Assembly: GCA_902494535.1 (NCBI GenBank)
Contig: CABUTO010000056.1
Coordinates: forward strand, 1-5,665
From: an uncultured Collinsella sp.
Lineage (GTDB): Bacteria; Actinomycetota; Coriobacteriia; Coriobacteriales; Coriobacteriaceae
Length of the DNA stretch: 5,665 nt
Direction of reading: 5' to 3'
The notes under the pieces are model-generated. The model worked only from the letters and a program-made list of their open reading frames with translations. It searched no databases and was not told where the DNA came from. Below are positions 1 through 5,592 of the stretch, in pieces; position 1 is the first letter of the stretch; every line of letters begins with the position of its first letter. A program made the translations under genes and the position numbers.

Positions 1-1
1 C

Positions 2-223
2 ATGTCCGCGAAGGGCTGCAGCCCGGACAACTCGGCCTGCGAGGGCTTCTTCGGGCGCCTCAAGAACGAGTTCTTCCGCTACAGGGACTGGGAGGGCGTG
101 ACGGCCGAGGAGTTCATGGGAAGGCTCGAGGCCTACCTCGTGTACTATCGTGAGGAGCGGATCAAGAAGTCCCTCGGGTGGCTGAGCCCGATGGAGTACC
201 GCAGGAAGCTTGGATACGCCTAG
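2..223 (+). CDS. IS3-family transposase (OrfB), C-terminal fragment, cut by window edge
   Basis: This is the last 73 codons of a DDE-type IS3-family transposase, the integrase that cuts and joins the IS ends. The open frame begins at the window edge. The ATG at position 2 is very probably an internal methionine, because the family normally reads SMSxKG at this point. The segment DNSACEGFFGRLKNEFF contains the catalytic glutamate of the D,D(35)E triad (E14 of the fragment), with the expected lysine seven residues later (K21). The tail YYREERIKKSLGWLSPMEYRRKLGYA is the usual IS3/IS150-type ending, with the L..LSPMEYR motif. The first two catalytic aspartates lie outside the window. Nothing visible suggests the element is dead, but its completeness cannot be judged. 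The family call is firm; the IS name is not known. Confidence 0.9.
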   Translation: MSAKGCSPDNSACEGFFGRLKNEFFRYRDWEGVTAEEFMGRLEAYLVYYREERIKKSLGWLSPMEYRRKLGYA

Positions 224-228
224 GCGCG

Positions 229-247
229 GTCCAAGAAATCGTCCGCA
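229..247 (+). repeat. Right terminal inverted repeat of the left IS element
   Basis: The sequence GTCCAAGAAATCGTCCGCA reads TGCGGACGATTTCTTGGAC on the other strand. The left end of the second element (5553-5571) reads TGCCTCCCATTTCTTGGAC. The inner 11 bases ATTTCTTGGAC and the terminal TGC are identical, giving 15 of 19 matches. This pattern suggests that both ends come from the same or closely related IS types. Confidence 0.75.
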
Positions 248-297
248 CCCCCGAAGGCTGGATTTAGGAACTATTTCACCGCAACTTATAGGGGATC

Positions 298-726
298 CTA
301 GACGATGTGGAGTGGGTTGGCGGCGTCGACGGCATCGGGCGCGTCGGAAGGGCCGTCGGGGGCAGCGCCTGCCGGATCCTCTTCGGGGGTCTCGATCTGT
401 TTGATCATTACCTCTTGGCCCTGCAGCAAATAGGTCTCGCCGCTACCGCAATGGGGACAGGCCTTGCCGTGCTCGACCGTCGCGTAGTCGCAGCCACACG
501 CCTCGCAATGTGTCACGGCCTCAACGGGCTCCACGATAAGCTCCGCACCCTCGGTGATGGGCTTTTTATCTGCCGCCCAGCGCCAAGCGTCGAGTAGCAA
601 GTCGGGAACGACGCCCGAGACCTCGCCCAGCAGCAGCGTGACGCTCGAAACGCGACGCACGCCATTGGCGCGCGCCACGTTCTCGACATCGCGAATGATG
701 TGATAGACGATTCCCAATTCATGCAC
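298..726 (-). CDS. hypA: HypA-type hydrogenase nickel incorporation protein with acidic C-terminal extension
   Basis: HypA is a small cytoplasmic metallochaperone that, with HypB, delivers nickel to the large subunit of [NiFe]-hydrogenases (and to urease in some bacteria). The 142-residue product starts MHELGIV. H2 and E3 of the MHE motif are the known nickel-binding end of the family. A zinc-ribbon follows with C74/C77 (CEAC) and C90/C93 (CPHC). The conserved LLLGEVSGVVPDLLLDAW block at about 31-48 also fits. The start is a GTG at 726-724, chosen because it gives the required MHE and has GGAAG (732-736) five bases upstream. HypA proteins usually end near residue 113-120. This one runs on through about 28 residues rich in D, A and P (about 114-142), with no recognised role. 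It lies 30 bp downstream of the oxidoreductase on the same strand, so the two are probably co-transcribed. No hydrogenase genes are in the window. Confidence 0.93.
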   Translation of the reverse strand: MHELGIVYHIIRDVENVARANGVRRVSSVTLLLGEVSGVVPDLLLDAWRWAADKKPITEGAELIVEPVEAVTHCEACGCDYATVEHGKACPHCGSGETYLLQGQEVMIKQIETPEEDPAGAAPDGPSDAPDAVDAANPLHIV

Positions 727-731
727 TTTTT

Positions 732-736
732 CTTCC
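732..736 (-). promoter_or_regulatory. Ribosome-binding site of hypA
   Basis: The minus strand reads GGAAG, then AAAAA, then the GTG start at 726. This spacing supports GTG as the start over the out-of-frame ATG at 722-720, whose reading frame resembles no HypA. Confidence 0.6.
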
Positions 737-756
737 GCCGTTCCCGTTATGGCTAC

Positions 757-3534
757 TTACTTGCGACCGAACTTAATCTTGATGGCGCGCTTGAGCGCGT
801 ACTTGCCCAGGCTTGGGAGCTTTTGCTCGTATTTGACCATCGTGGAGCACTCGGGGCGGTCGCGATCCAGATGGATAGCGTCAAACGCGCACTTGGTGGT
901 GCACAGGCCGCAGCCGATGCACTTGTTGGGGTCGACGATCGAGGCGCCGCAGCCCAGGCAGCGGGCGGTCTCGGCGCGCACCTGCTCCTCGGTAAAGGTC
1001 TCAACATACTCGCTAAACGGCGCAGCCTTCTCGCGTTCGCGGTCCACGTGGGCAACCTCGCGGCTCGCGTTGTCGTAGCTCTCGAGCACAACGTCGTCGC
1101 GGTCGAGCGCGGTGTAGCGGCGCTGATTGCGGCCGATGGTGAGCGTGGAGCCCGGCTGCACAAAGCGATGGATGGACACCGCGGCCTCGTGGCCGGCGGC
1201 GATAGCGTCGATGGCAAAGCTGGGGCCAGTGTAGACGTCACCACCCACAAAGATGTCGGGTTCGGCGGTCTGGTAGGTCTGGGGATCGGCAAGGGCACCC
1301 TGGCCGCGGCCGAGCTCCACCTTGGAGCCAGCCAGCAGGTCGCCCCACACAATGGACTGGCCAATCGACATGACGACACGGTCGGCATCGACACGGCGCA
1401 GATCGCTCTCGTCGTACTCGGGCGCAAAACGGCCCTCGTCGTCAAAGACACGCGTGCAGCGCTTGAAGGTGATACCGCACACATGACCGGCCTCGTCTAG
1501 GTGAATCTCCTTGGGGCCCCAGCCGCAGCTGATGTGAGCGCCGTCCTCAACGGCCTCGCGACGCTCCTCCTCGCTGGCGGGCATCTGAGCCTCGCTCTCC
1601 AGGCAGAACATCTCAACGTGCTCGGAACCCAAACGGCAGGCGTTGCGGGCAACGTCGATGGCCACGTTGCCGCCGCCCACTACAATGGTGCGGCCGGACA
1701 GGGTATCGATCTTGCCGCTGTTAACCTCGCGAAGGAAGTCGACGGCCACGGTCACGTCCTCGGCATCCTCGCCCGGAATGCCGGCAAGGCGGCCGCCCTG
1801 GCAGCCAATGGCAACGTAGAAGGCCTTAAAGCCCTGCGCGCGCAGCTCGTCGAGCGTCACGTCGCGACCGACCTCCACGCCATAGCGGAACTCGGCACCC
1901 ATCAGGCGAATAACCTCGACCTCAGCCTCGATGACGTCCTTCTGCAGCTTAAAGCTGGGAATGCCGTAGGTGAGCATGCCGCCCGGGCGCTCGTTCTTCT
2001 CGAACACGACGGGCTTGTAGCCCTTCTCGGCCAGATAGAAGGCGCAAGACAGACCGGCCGGACCGGCGCCGATGATGGCAATCTTCTGATCGAAGCCGCT
2101 GGCACGTGTCGGGGTCACCACAGGTGGGACATAGCGGGTCGCGGCGTCCAGATCGCGCTGGGCGATGAACTTCTTGACCTCGTCGATAGCCACGGCGGCG
2201 TCCACACGGCCGCGGGTGCAGGCATCCTCACAGCGTCGGTTGCACACACGGCCGCAGATAGCGGGCAGCGGGTTCTCGCGCTTGATGAGCGCCAGAGCCT
2301 CGTCATAGCGACCCTGAGCCGCGAGCTTCAAATAGCCCTGAACGGCAACGTGCGCGGGGCAGGCCGTCTTGCAGGGAGCGGTGCCGGACTCATGCGTCTC
2401 GATACGGTTGTCGTTGCGGTAGTTGGGCGACCACTTGGTGTGATCCCATTTGGTGGCGTCGGGCAGCTCCTGGCGCGGATACTCGGGCACCTGTCCGCCG
2501 GCCTTTTTGCTGCAGAGCTTCTGGCCGAGCTTGGCGGCGCCGGCCGGGCACACCTCAACGCAGCGACCGCAGGCAACGCACTTGTCCTTCTCGACCTTGG
2601 CGACATAGGCCGAGCGCGACAGGTTGGGCGTGTTGAACAGCTGAGAGGTGCGCAGGGCGTAGCACACGTTGACGTTGCAGTTGCAGATGGCGAAGATCTT
2701 GTTCTCGCCGTCGATATTGGTGATCTGGTGCACAAAGCCGTTGTCCTCGGCCTGGCGCAGGATGTCGTAGACCTCGTCGCGCGTTACATAATGGCCGCGG
2801 TCGGTCTCAACCACGTAATCGGCCATATCGCCCACGGCGATGCACCAATCGGCCGGGTCGTCGGCGCAACCCTCGCCCATCACGCGACGGCTCGCGCGGC
2901 AGCTGCAGGTGCTGGCGGCATACTTACCCTCGTATTTGTCGAGCCAGTGCTCGATATGCTCGATCGGCACCGAGGTGCTCGCGGCGTCGATGGCCTTCTC
3001 GACCGGAATGACGTGCATGCCGATGCCGGCGCCTCCGGGCGGCACCATCGGCGTGGCCTTGGACAGCGGTCCCTTGGACGCCTGCTCAAAGAACTTGGCA
3101 TAGACCGGGTGCTCCTCGAGCTGGCTCACGCGCATGTTGAGGAACTCGGCGGAACCCGGCACCAGCATGGGCAGCACCCACTGCTTGGCGCGCTCGGGGT
3201 TTTCCCAGTTGTACTCGAGCAGACCCGTGTAGCTCATGTCGTCGAGCATCTTCTCGATATCGGCTTCGGGCATGCTGGTGAGCTTGACCATCTCGGGCAG
3301 CGTATAGGGACGGCGCATCTTCATCTTGCAGAGCACTTCGGCCTGCTCGTCGGTTGCGGCCTCGGCAAACGACCAGTACTCGTAGCCCAGCAGCTCATCG
3401 CGATGCAGCAGACGGTTGGTGCAGTGCTCGCATAGCTTGACGATGGCCTCGCGCGGATGCTCCGGCAGCGGCGGCACGAACTCCGAACCGATGTCGGGCT
3501 CGGTGTAACTAATCCCCGGTCCGTTGAGAATCAT
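757..3534 (-). CDS. Multi-cluster Fe-S/FAD NAD(P)-dependent oxidoreductase (GltD/NfnB-like core)
   Basis: The predicted product is a 925-residue cytoplasmic flavoprotein that likely passes electrons between NAD(P)H, FAD and several [4Fe-4S] clusters; the substrate is unknown. Residues 30-330 resemble a ferredoxin-like family of anaerobes: CEHC at 35-38, a CSCR motif at 210-213, then C223 and C231, then ICNCN at 283-287 with C291. A classic ferredoxin motif follows (C319, C322, C325, C329). Residues 388-439 match the cluster domain of glutamate synthase beta chains: CKTACP at 388-393 and CGRVCNRRCEDAC at 427-439. The FAD fold has GAGPAG at 489-494 and ERPGGM at 515-520. The NAD(P) fold has GGGNVAID at 620-627. 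The closing flavin motif is GGDVYTG at 764-770. A C-terminal ferredoxin has C859 and C862, then C872, C875, C878 and C882, followed by a lysine/arginine-rich tail. The ATG at 3534 has a good ribosome-binding site. The frame stays open to 3867, but that extension overlaps the promoter and tetR. It is the first gene of an operon with hypA and divergent from tetR. No gene name is assigned. Confidence 0.88.
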   Translation of the reverse strand: MILNGPGISYTEPDIGSEFVPPLPEHPREAIVKLCEHCTNRLLHRDELLGYEYWSFAEAATDEQAEVLCKMKMRRPYTLPEMVKLTSMPEADIEKMLDDMSYTGLLEYNWENPERAKQWVLPMLVPGSAEFLNMRVSQLEEHPVYAKFFEQASKGPLSKATPMVPPGGAGIGMHVIPVEKAIDAASTSVPIEHIEHWLDKYEGKYAASTCSCRASRRVMGEGCADDPADWCIAVGDMADYVVETDRGHYVTRDEVYDILRQAEDNGFVHQITNIDGENKIFAICNCNVNVCYALRTSQLFNTPNLSRSAYVAKVEKDKCVACGRCVEVCPAGAAKLGQKLCSKKAGGQVPEYPRQELPDATKWDHTKWSPNYRNDNRIETHESGTAPCKTACPAHVAVQGYLKLAAQGRYDEALALIKRENPLPAICGRVCNRRCEDACTRGRVDAAVAIDEVKKFIAQRDLDAATRYVPPVVTPTRASGFDQKIAIIGAGPAGLSCAFYLAEKGYKPVVFEKNERPGGMLTYGIPSFKLQKDVIEAEVEVIRLMGAEFRYGVEVGRDVTLDELRAQGFKAFYVAIGCQGGRLAGIPGEDAEDVTVAVDFLREVNSGKIDTLSGRTIVVGGGNVAIDVARNACRLGSEHVEMFCLESEAQMPASEEERREAVEDGAHISCGWGPKEIHLDEAGHVCGITFKRCTRVFDDEGRFAPEYDESDLRRVDADRVVMSIGQSIVWGDLLAGSKVELGRGQGALADPQTYQTAEPDIFVGGDVYTGPSFAIDAIAAGHEAAVSIHRFVQPGSTLTIGRNQRRYTALDRDDVVLESYDNASREVAHVDREREKAAPFSEYVETFTEEQVRAETARCLGCGASIVDPNKCIGCGLCTTKCAFDAIHLDRDRPECSTMVKYEQKLPSLGKYALKRAIKIKFGRK

Positions 3535-3539
3535 GGTTG

Positions 3540-3546
3540 TCCCTTC
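3540..3546 (-). promoter_or_regulatory. Ribosome-binding site deciding the oxidoreductase start
   Basis: The minus strand reads GAAGGGA, then five bases, then the ATG at 3534-3532. It is the best Shine-Dalgarno match upstream of any in-frame start. An alternative in-frame ATG at 3609-3607 would add 25 residues beginning MGACLACKKRG. Its upstream GGCGGG is less well placed, and it would leave only about 30 nt of leader behind the predicted promoter. Confidence 0.6.
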
Positions 3547-3627
3547 TCTTGCCACAGCCCGGCGAGACCGCGGCGCCCCTCTTTTTTTGCAGGCCAGGCA
3601 TGCCCCCATGCCGTTCACCCGCCATTG

Positions 3628-3642
3628 TTGACATTGTGTCAA
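3628..3642. promoter_or_regulatory. Palindromic operator candidate 1 (TTGACA-TTG-TGTCAA)
   Basis: This is a perfect inverted repeat with 6-bp arms around a 3-bp centre, in the divergent region between the oxidoreductase and tetR. Its length and symmetry fit binding by a TetR-family dimer. It shares the form TTGACR-N3-YGTCAA with the second site, whose centre is 23 bp away. It lies just downstream of the predicted minus-strand -10, where a repressor would block transcription. The embedded TTGACA resembles a -35 box on the plus strand, but no matching -10 is seen at 16-18 bp. Confidence 0.65.
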
Positions 3643-3644
3643 AA

Positions 3645-3675
3645 ATAGTATTGACGAACCGTCAACAATATTCAA
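3645..3675 (-). promoter_or_regulatory. Candidate promoter for the oxidoreductase-hypA operon
   Basis: On the minus strand a -35-like TTGAAT (3675-3670) is followed, after 19 bp, by a -10-like TACTAT (3650-3645). The spacer is long. It contains all of the second palindrome, so a bound dimer would sit between the two boxes, as in many repressor-controlled promoters. Transcription would begin near 3638, leaving a leader of about 100 nt. The boxes are imperfect, so the call is tentative. No convincing plus-strand promoter for tetR could be picked out. Confidence 0.4.
3651..3665. promoter_or_regulatory. Palindromic operator candidate 2 (TTGACG-AAC-CGTCAA)
   Basis: This is a perfect inverted repeat with 6-bp arms and a 3-bp centre, the same form as candidate 1. 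Two palindromes with shared arms, in phase within two to three DNA turns, are unlikely by chance and point to one DNA-binding protein. The adjacent TetR-family product is the obvious candidate. Confidence 0.7.
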
Positions 3676-3681
3676 GACTGT

Positions 3682-3696
3682 TAGGCGAACGGTCAG
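3682..3696. promoter_or_regulatory. Degenerate third operator-like site
   Basis: The bases TAGGCGAACGGTCAG match the second operator at 11 of 15 positions, including the core CGAAC and GTCA, and lie 31 bp further toward tetR. The dyad symmetry is weak. If real, it is a lower-affinity site that could tune autoregulation of tetR. Confidence 0.3.
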
Positions 3697-3723
3697 GCAA
3701 AAGAGGATGAAAGGCGGCAAAAC

Positions 3724-4386
3724 ATGGGCAACAACACAGCAGGTACCTCTGTGGTCGATGCCGTCCCCGCATCCGATAGCGCGGCAAAGCGCCTGACGGG
3801 CGACGAACGCCGTCGCGAGATCCTCGATGCCGTGCGCACCGTAAGCTCCGAGCTGGGCGTGTCCCACCTATCGGTATCGGCCGTGACCAAGCGAGCCGGC
3901 TGCACGCGTTCATTGTTCTACCACTACTTCGCCGACATGGACGCCGCCGTCACCGCCGTCATGGACGAGGCAATCGACGGTTTTATCTCCGAGCTCGAGC
4001 AGTGGAATGCCAACCGCACCGTCGGTGATATCGAGGGCGCGCTCGACACCGTCGCCCCGCTCTTTAAGCGCCTGGTCGCCAGCGGCCACGAACTGCCGCA
4101 CACTCTGACCTCCAACAGCGGCGCGCTCTACGGCGGCTTTTTGCACAACGTGGTCCAGCGTGTGGCGCAGTATATCTGCGACACCACCGTGGTGGATTTT
4201 GTCGCCCACCACGAGCTGCGCATCGACCATGTCTACGAAACGTTCTACACCCTCATCATGGGTCTTTTGATGTATATCCGCACGCACCCCGATGTGCCCG
4301 ACGAGACGGTCAAGGAAATCATCGCCTCGACACTCCACATCGAGGGCTATACCGCCAAGTATCCGGAGCGCAAGCCCCAGAACTGA
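3724..4386 (+). CDS. TetR/AcrR-family transcriptional regulator
   Basis: The 220-residue product has the size and layout of a TetR-family one-component regulator: an N-terminal DNA-binding domain and a helical ligand/dimer domain. After a poorly structured lead of about 26 residues, helix 1 begins near RREILDAVRTVSSELG (30-45). The helix-turn-helix follows at about 50-70 (LSVSAVTKRAGCTRSLFYHYFAD), with the signature end xFYHYFxD. The C-terminal domain (about 80-205) is not close to any ligand class I recognise. The ATG at 3724 follows AAAGGCGG by a suitable distance. It is divergent from the oxidoreductase, and two matching palindromes lie in the 189-bp gap, so control of both directions is likely. 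The membrane-protein gene starts 63 bp downstream in the same direction. Whether it represses or activates, and its ligand, are not readable from sequence. Confidence 0.92.
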   Translation: MGNNTAGTSVVDAVPASDSAAKRLTGDERRREILDAVRTVSSELGVSHLSVSAVTKRAGCTRSLFYHYFADMDAAVTAVMDEAIDGFISELEQWNANRTVGDIEGALDTVAPLFKRLVASGHELPHTLTSNSGALYGGFLHNVVQRVAQYICDTTVVDFVAHHELRIDHVYETFYTLIMGLLMYIRTHPDVPDETVKEIIASTLHIEGYTAKYPERKPQN

Positions 4387-4403
4387 CAACATTTGGCCAA
4401 ACT

Positions 4404-4431
4404 GCCCGCGATCAGAAGAGGGGCCGCGGGC
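4404..4431 (+). other. GC-rich stem-loop in the tetR-membrane protein gap
   Basis: GCCCGCG (4404-4410) pairs perfectly with CGCGGGC (4425-4431) around a 14-base loop. No T-run follows, so it is not a usual intrinsic terminator. It ends five bases before the strong ribosome-binding site of the next gene, and its loop holds a decoy-like AGAGGGG. It might affect mRNA stability or translation. A 10-bp palindrome, TTTGGCCAAA (4392-4401), sits just upstream and may mean nothing. Confidence 0.4.
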
Positions 4432-4436
4432 GTGTG

Positions 4437-4443
4437 AAAGGAG
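4437..4443 (+). promoter_or_regulatory. Strong ribosome-binding site of the membrane-protein gene
   Basis: AAAGGAG ends six bases before the ATG at 4450. It is close to consensus and the best such site in the window, suggesting efficient translation from the tetR transcript. Confidence 0.75.
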
Positions 4444-4449
4444 AGCAGC

Positions 4450-5457
4450 ATGCTGTTCGATGTTTGGGGTAGCGATACCCTTATCCACTGGGCCGGCTGG
4501 GCCATGGTCTTTATTGGCCTGATCGTGCTCAACGAGGTCGGCCGCCGCACCAAGCTCGGCGCGGCAATCATCTTTGGCGTGGCTCCGCTGGCCATGACCA
4601 TCTACTGCGTCGCCATCGCCATCGGCGTCTCGCAGGGTGCCGAGTGGGCGCTCACCAACCCCACCCATGTGTACCAGAACAGCTGGTTCCACTACGCTAA
4701 GGTATACGCGGCGCTCGCCGGCTGCTGGGGCTTTATTGCCATTAAGTACCAGTGGGGAAAGATCGGCAAGGCGCGTTGGTTCCGCGCATGGCCGTTTGTG
4801 ATCGTCGCCATCAACATCATGATCGCCGTCGTGTCCGACTTCGAGAGCGCCTATCACTTCTTTGTCCTGGGCGAGTCCACCTGGGTCACCTCCGAAGGTG
4901 CTACGCAGCTGGCCGGCTGGAACAACGTGTTCAACGGCATCGCCGGTATTATCAACATCTTCTGCATGACCGGTTGGTGGAGCGTCTACGCCTCCGAAGA
5001 TCAGACCGACATGCTGTGGCCCGATATGACCTGGGTCTACATCATCGCCTACGATATCTGGAACTTCTGCTACACCTACAACTGCCTGCCCACCCACTCC
5101 TGGTTCTGCGGCTTTGCGCTGCTGCTGGCGCCCACCGTCGCCGCCTTTATCTGGAACAAGGGCGGCTGGATCCAGAACCGCGCCTTTACGCTGGCCATTT
5201 GGTGCATGTTTGCCCAGGTGTTCCCGTACTTCCAGGAGGAGTCCATCTTTGTGACCCACTCCACGCTCGACCCCGGCGCCGCCACCGCGGTCTCGGTCGC
5301 CGCACTGGTCGCCAACGTCGCCGCGATCATCTACATCGCCTACCGCGCCAAGAAGCTCGGCCGCAATCCCTACAAGCAGGATGTCTTTGAGGGCACCAGC
5401 GATTGGGAGAAGGCCACCGCTCGCCGCGCCAAGGTGGATTACGCACACGCCGAGTAA
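4450..5457 (+). CDS. DUF5692-type polytopic integral membrane protein
   Basis: The 335-residue product is a polytopic membrane protein whose pattern I recognise as DUF5692, a family of unknown function in gut anaerobes. Supporting features are LNEVGRR near 27-33, WFHYAKVYAALAG at 79-91, the INI segment at 121-123, WPDMTWVYIIAYDIWNF at 190-206, the YNCLPTHSWFCGFALLLAPT stretch at 210-229, KGGWIQNRAFTLA at 237-249 and the closing RNPYKQD at 305-311. About eight or nine hydrophobic segments are seen, near 11-29, 35-60, 80-99, 112-132, 157-178, 190-210, 218-235, 246-262 and 277-298. A charged cytoplasmic-like tail of about 35 residues follows. There is no cleavable signal peptide. It has 21 tryptophans, and conserved acidic and polar residues fall inside predicted helices (D202, N205, N211). 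At first sight it could pass for a DmsC/NrfD-like quinol-linked anchor, but the motifs do not fit. Its place downstream of tetR suggests transport or membrane electron transfer linked to the opposing oxidoreductase; this is inference. Confidence 0.82.
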   Translation: MLFDVWGSDTLIHWAGWAMVFIGLIVLNEVGRRTKLGAAIIFGVAPLAMTIYCVAIAIGVSQGAEWALTNPTHVYQNSWFHYAKVYAALAGCWGFIAIKYQWGKIGKARWFRAWPFVIVAINIMIAVVSDFESAYHFFVLGESTWVTSEGATQLAGWNNVFNGIAGIINIFCMTGWWSVYASEDQTDMLWPDMTWVYIIAYDIWNFCYTYNCLPTHSWFCGFALLLAPTVAAFIWNKGGWIQNRAFTLAIWCMFAQVFPYFQEESIFVTHSTLDPGAATAVSVAALVANVAAIIYIAYRAKKLGRNPYKQDVFEGTSDWEKATARRAKVDYAHAE

Positions 5458-5552
5458 CGCGCCTGGCGCAGACATCGCTTGAGCACGAAGCAGCATAGCC
5501 GGCTCCGCGCAACTCAACGCATTGTAGAGCCCCCGGAATGTGATTCGTGAAC

Positions 5553-5571
5553 TGCCTCCCATTTCTTGGAC
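5553..5571 (+). repeat. Left terminal inverted repeat of the right IS element
   Basis: TGCCTCCCATTTCTTGGAC matches the reverse complement of 229-247 in 15 of 19 positions, with an unbroken 11-base identity ATTTCTTGGAC. The outer half also forms one arm of the hairpin at 5554-5587. Confidence 0.75.
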
Positions 5572-5587
5572 ATGAGAAATGGGAGGC
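5554..5587 (+). terminator. 13-bp perfect hairpin with T-run at the IS left end, enclosing the orfA ribosome-binding site
   Basis: GCCTCCCATTTCT (5554-5566) pairs perfectly with AGAAATGGGAGGC (5575-5587) around an 8-base loop, followed by TTTTT (5588-5592). It looks like an intrinsic terminator for transcripts coming from the membrane-protein operon. The right arm also contains GGGAGG (5581-5586), the ribosome-binding site six bases before the orfA ATG at 5593. Any read-through RNA would therefore hide that site. This matches the known strategy of IS10 and IS50 for avoiding transposase production from outside promoters. Confidence 0.8.
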
Positions 5588-5592
5588 TTTTT

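Larger units (their letters stand above)
1..247 (+). mobile_element. Right end of an IS3-family insertion sequence (left part outside window)
   Basis: This stretch holds the C-terminal coding part of an IS3-type transposase (stop at 221-223) and, six bases later, a terminal repeat ending in CA at 247. IS3-family elements typically end in 5'-TG...CA-3'. The boundary is supported by the reverse complement of 229-247 matching the start of a second element at 5553-5571 in 15 of 19 positions. The rest of the element lies left of the window, so its target-site duplication cannot be checked. The three bases after the end are CCC. Confidence 0.8.

Noticed and set aside
248..297. Possible promoter (TTATAG-like box) reading out of the left IS toward hypA's 3' end
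   Set aside because: The -10-like box has no fitting -35, and the direction would be antisense to hypA. There is too little to support it.
1501..3435. Long plus-strand open frame (644 codons) opposite the oxidoreductase, and a similar one at 700-1500
   Set aside because: The predicted proteins are repetitive A/L/G/V/H-rich sequence without motifs, in a frame kept open by the GC-rich codon use of the minus-strand gene, whose Fe-S and nucleotide-binding motifs are unmistakable.
3561..3588. Plus-strand terminator ending in TTTTTTT near 3582-3588
   Set aside because: Only a weak 4-bp GGCG/CGCC pairing precedes the T-run, and there is no plus-strand gene upstream to terminate. On the minus strand it is simply an A-rich part of the leader.
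3535..3867. 111-codon upstream extension of the oxidoreductase frame
   Set aside because: It would run through the palindromes and promoter and overlap the start of tetR on the opposite strand. The ATG at 3534 has a good ribosome-binding site and a natural N-terminus.
4450..5457. DmsC/NrfD-type quinol-oxidising anchor subunit
   Set aside because: Multiple hydrophobic helices gave this first impression, but no catalytic or Fe-S partner subunits are adjacent, and the sequence blocks fit the DUF5692 pattern better.
5459..5469. GCGCC-T-GGCGC inverted repeat just after the membrane-protein stop
   Set aside because: A one-base loop cannot form a stable perfect hairpin and no T-run follows, so it is not called a terminator.
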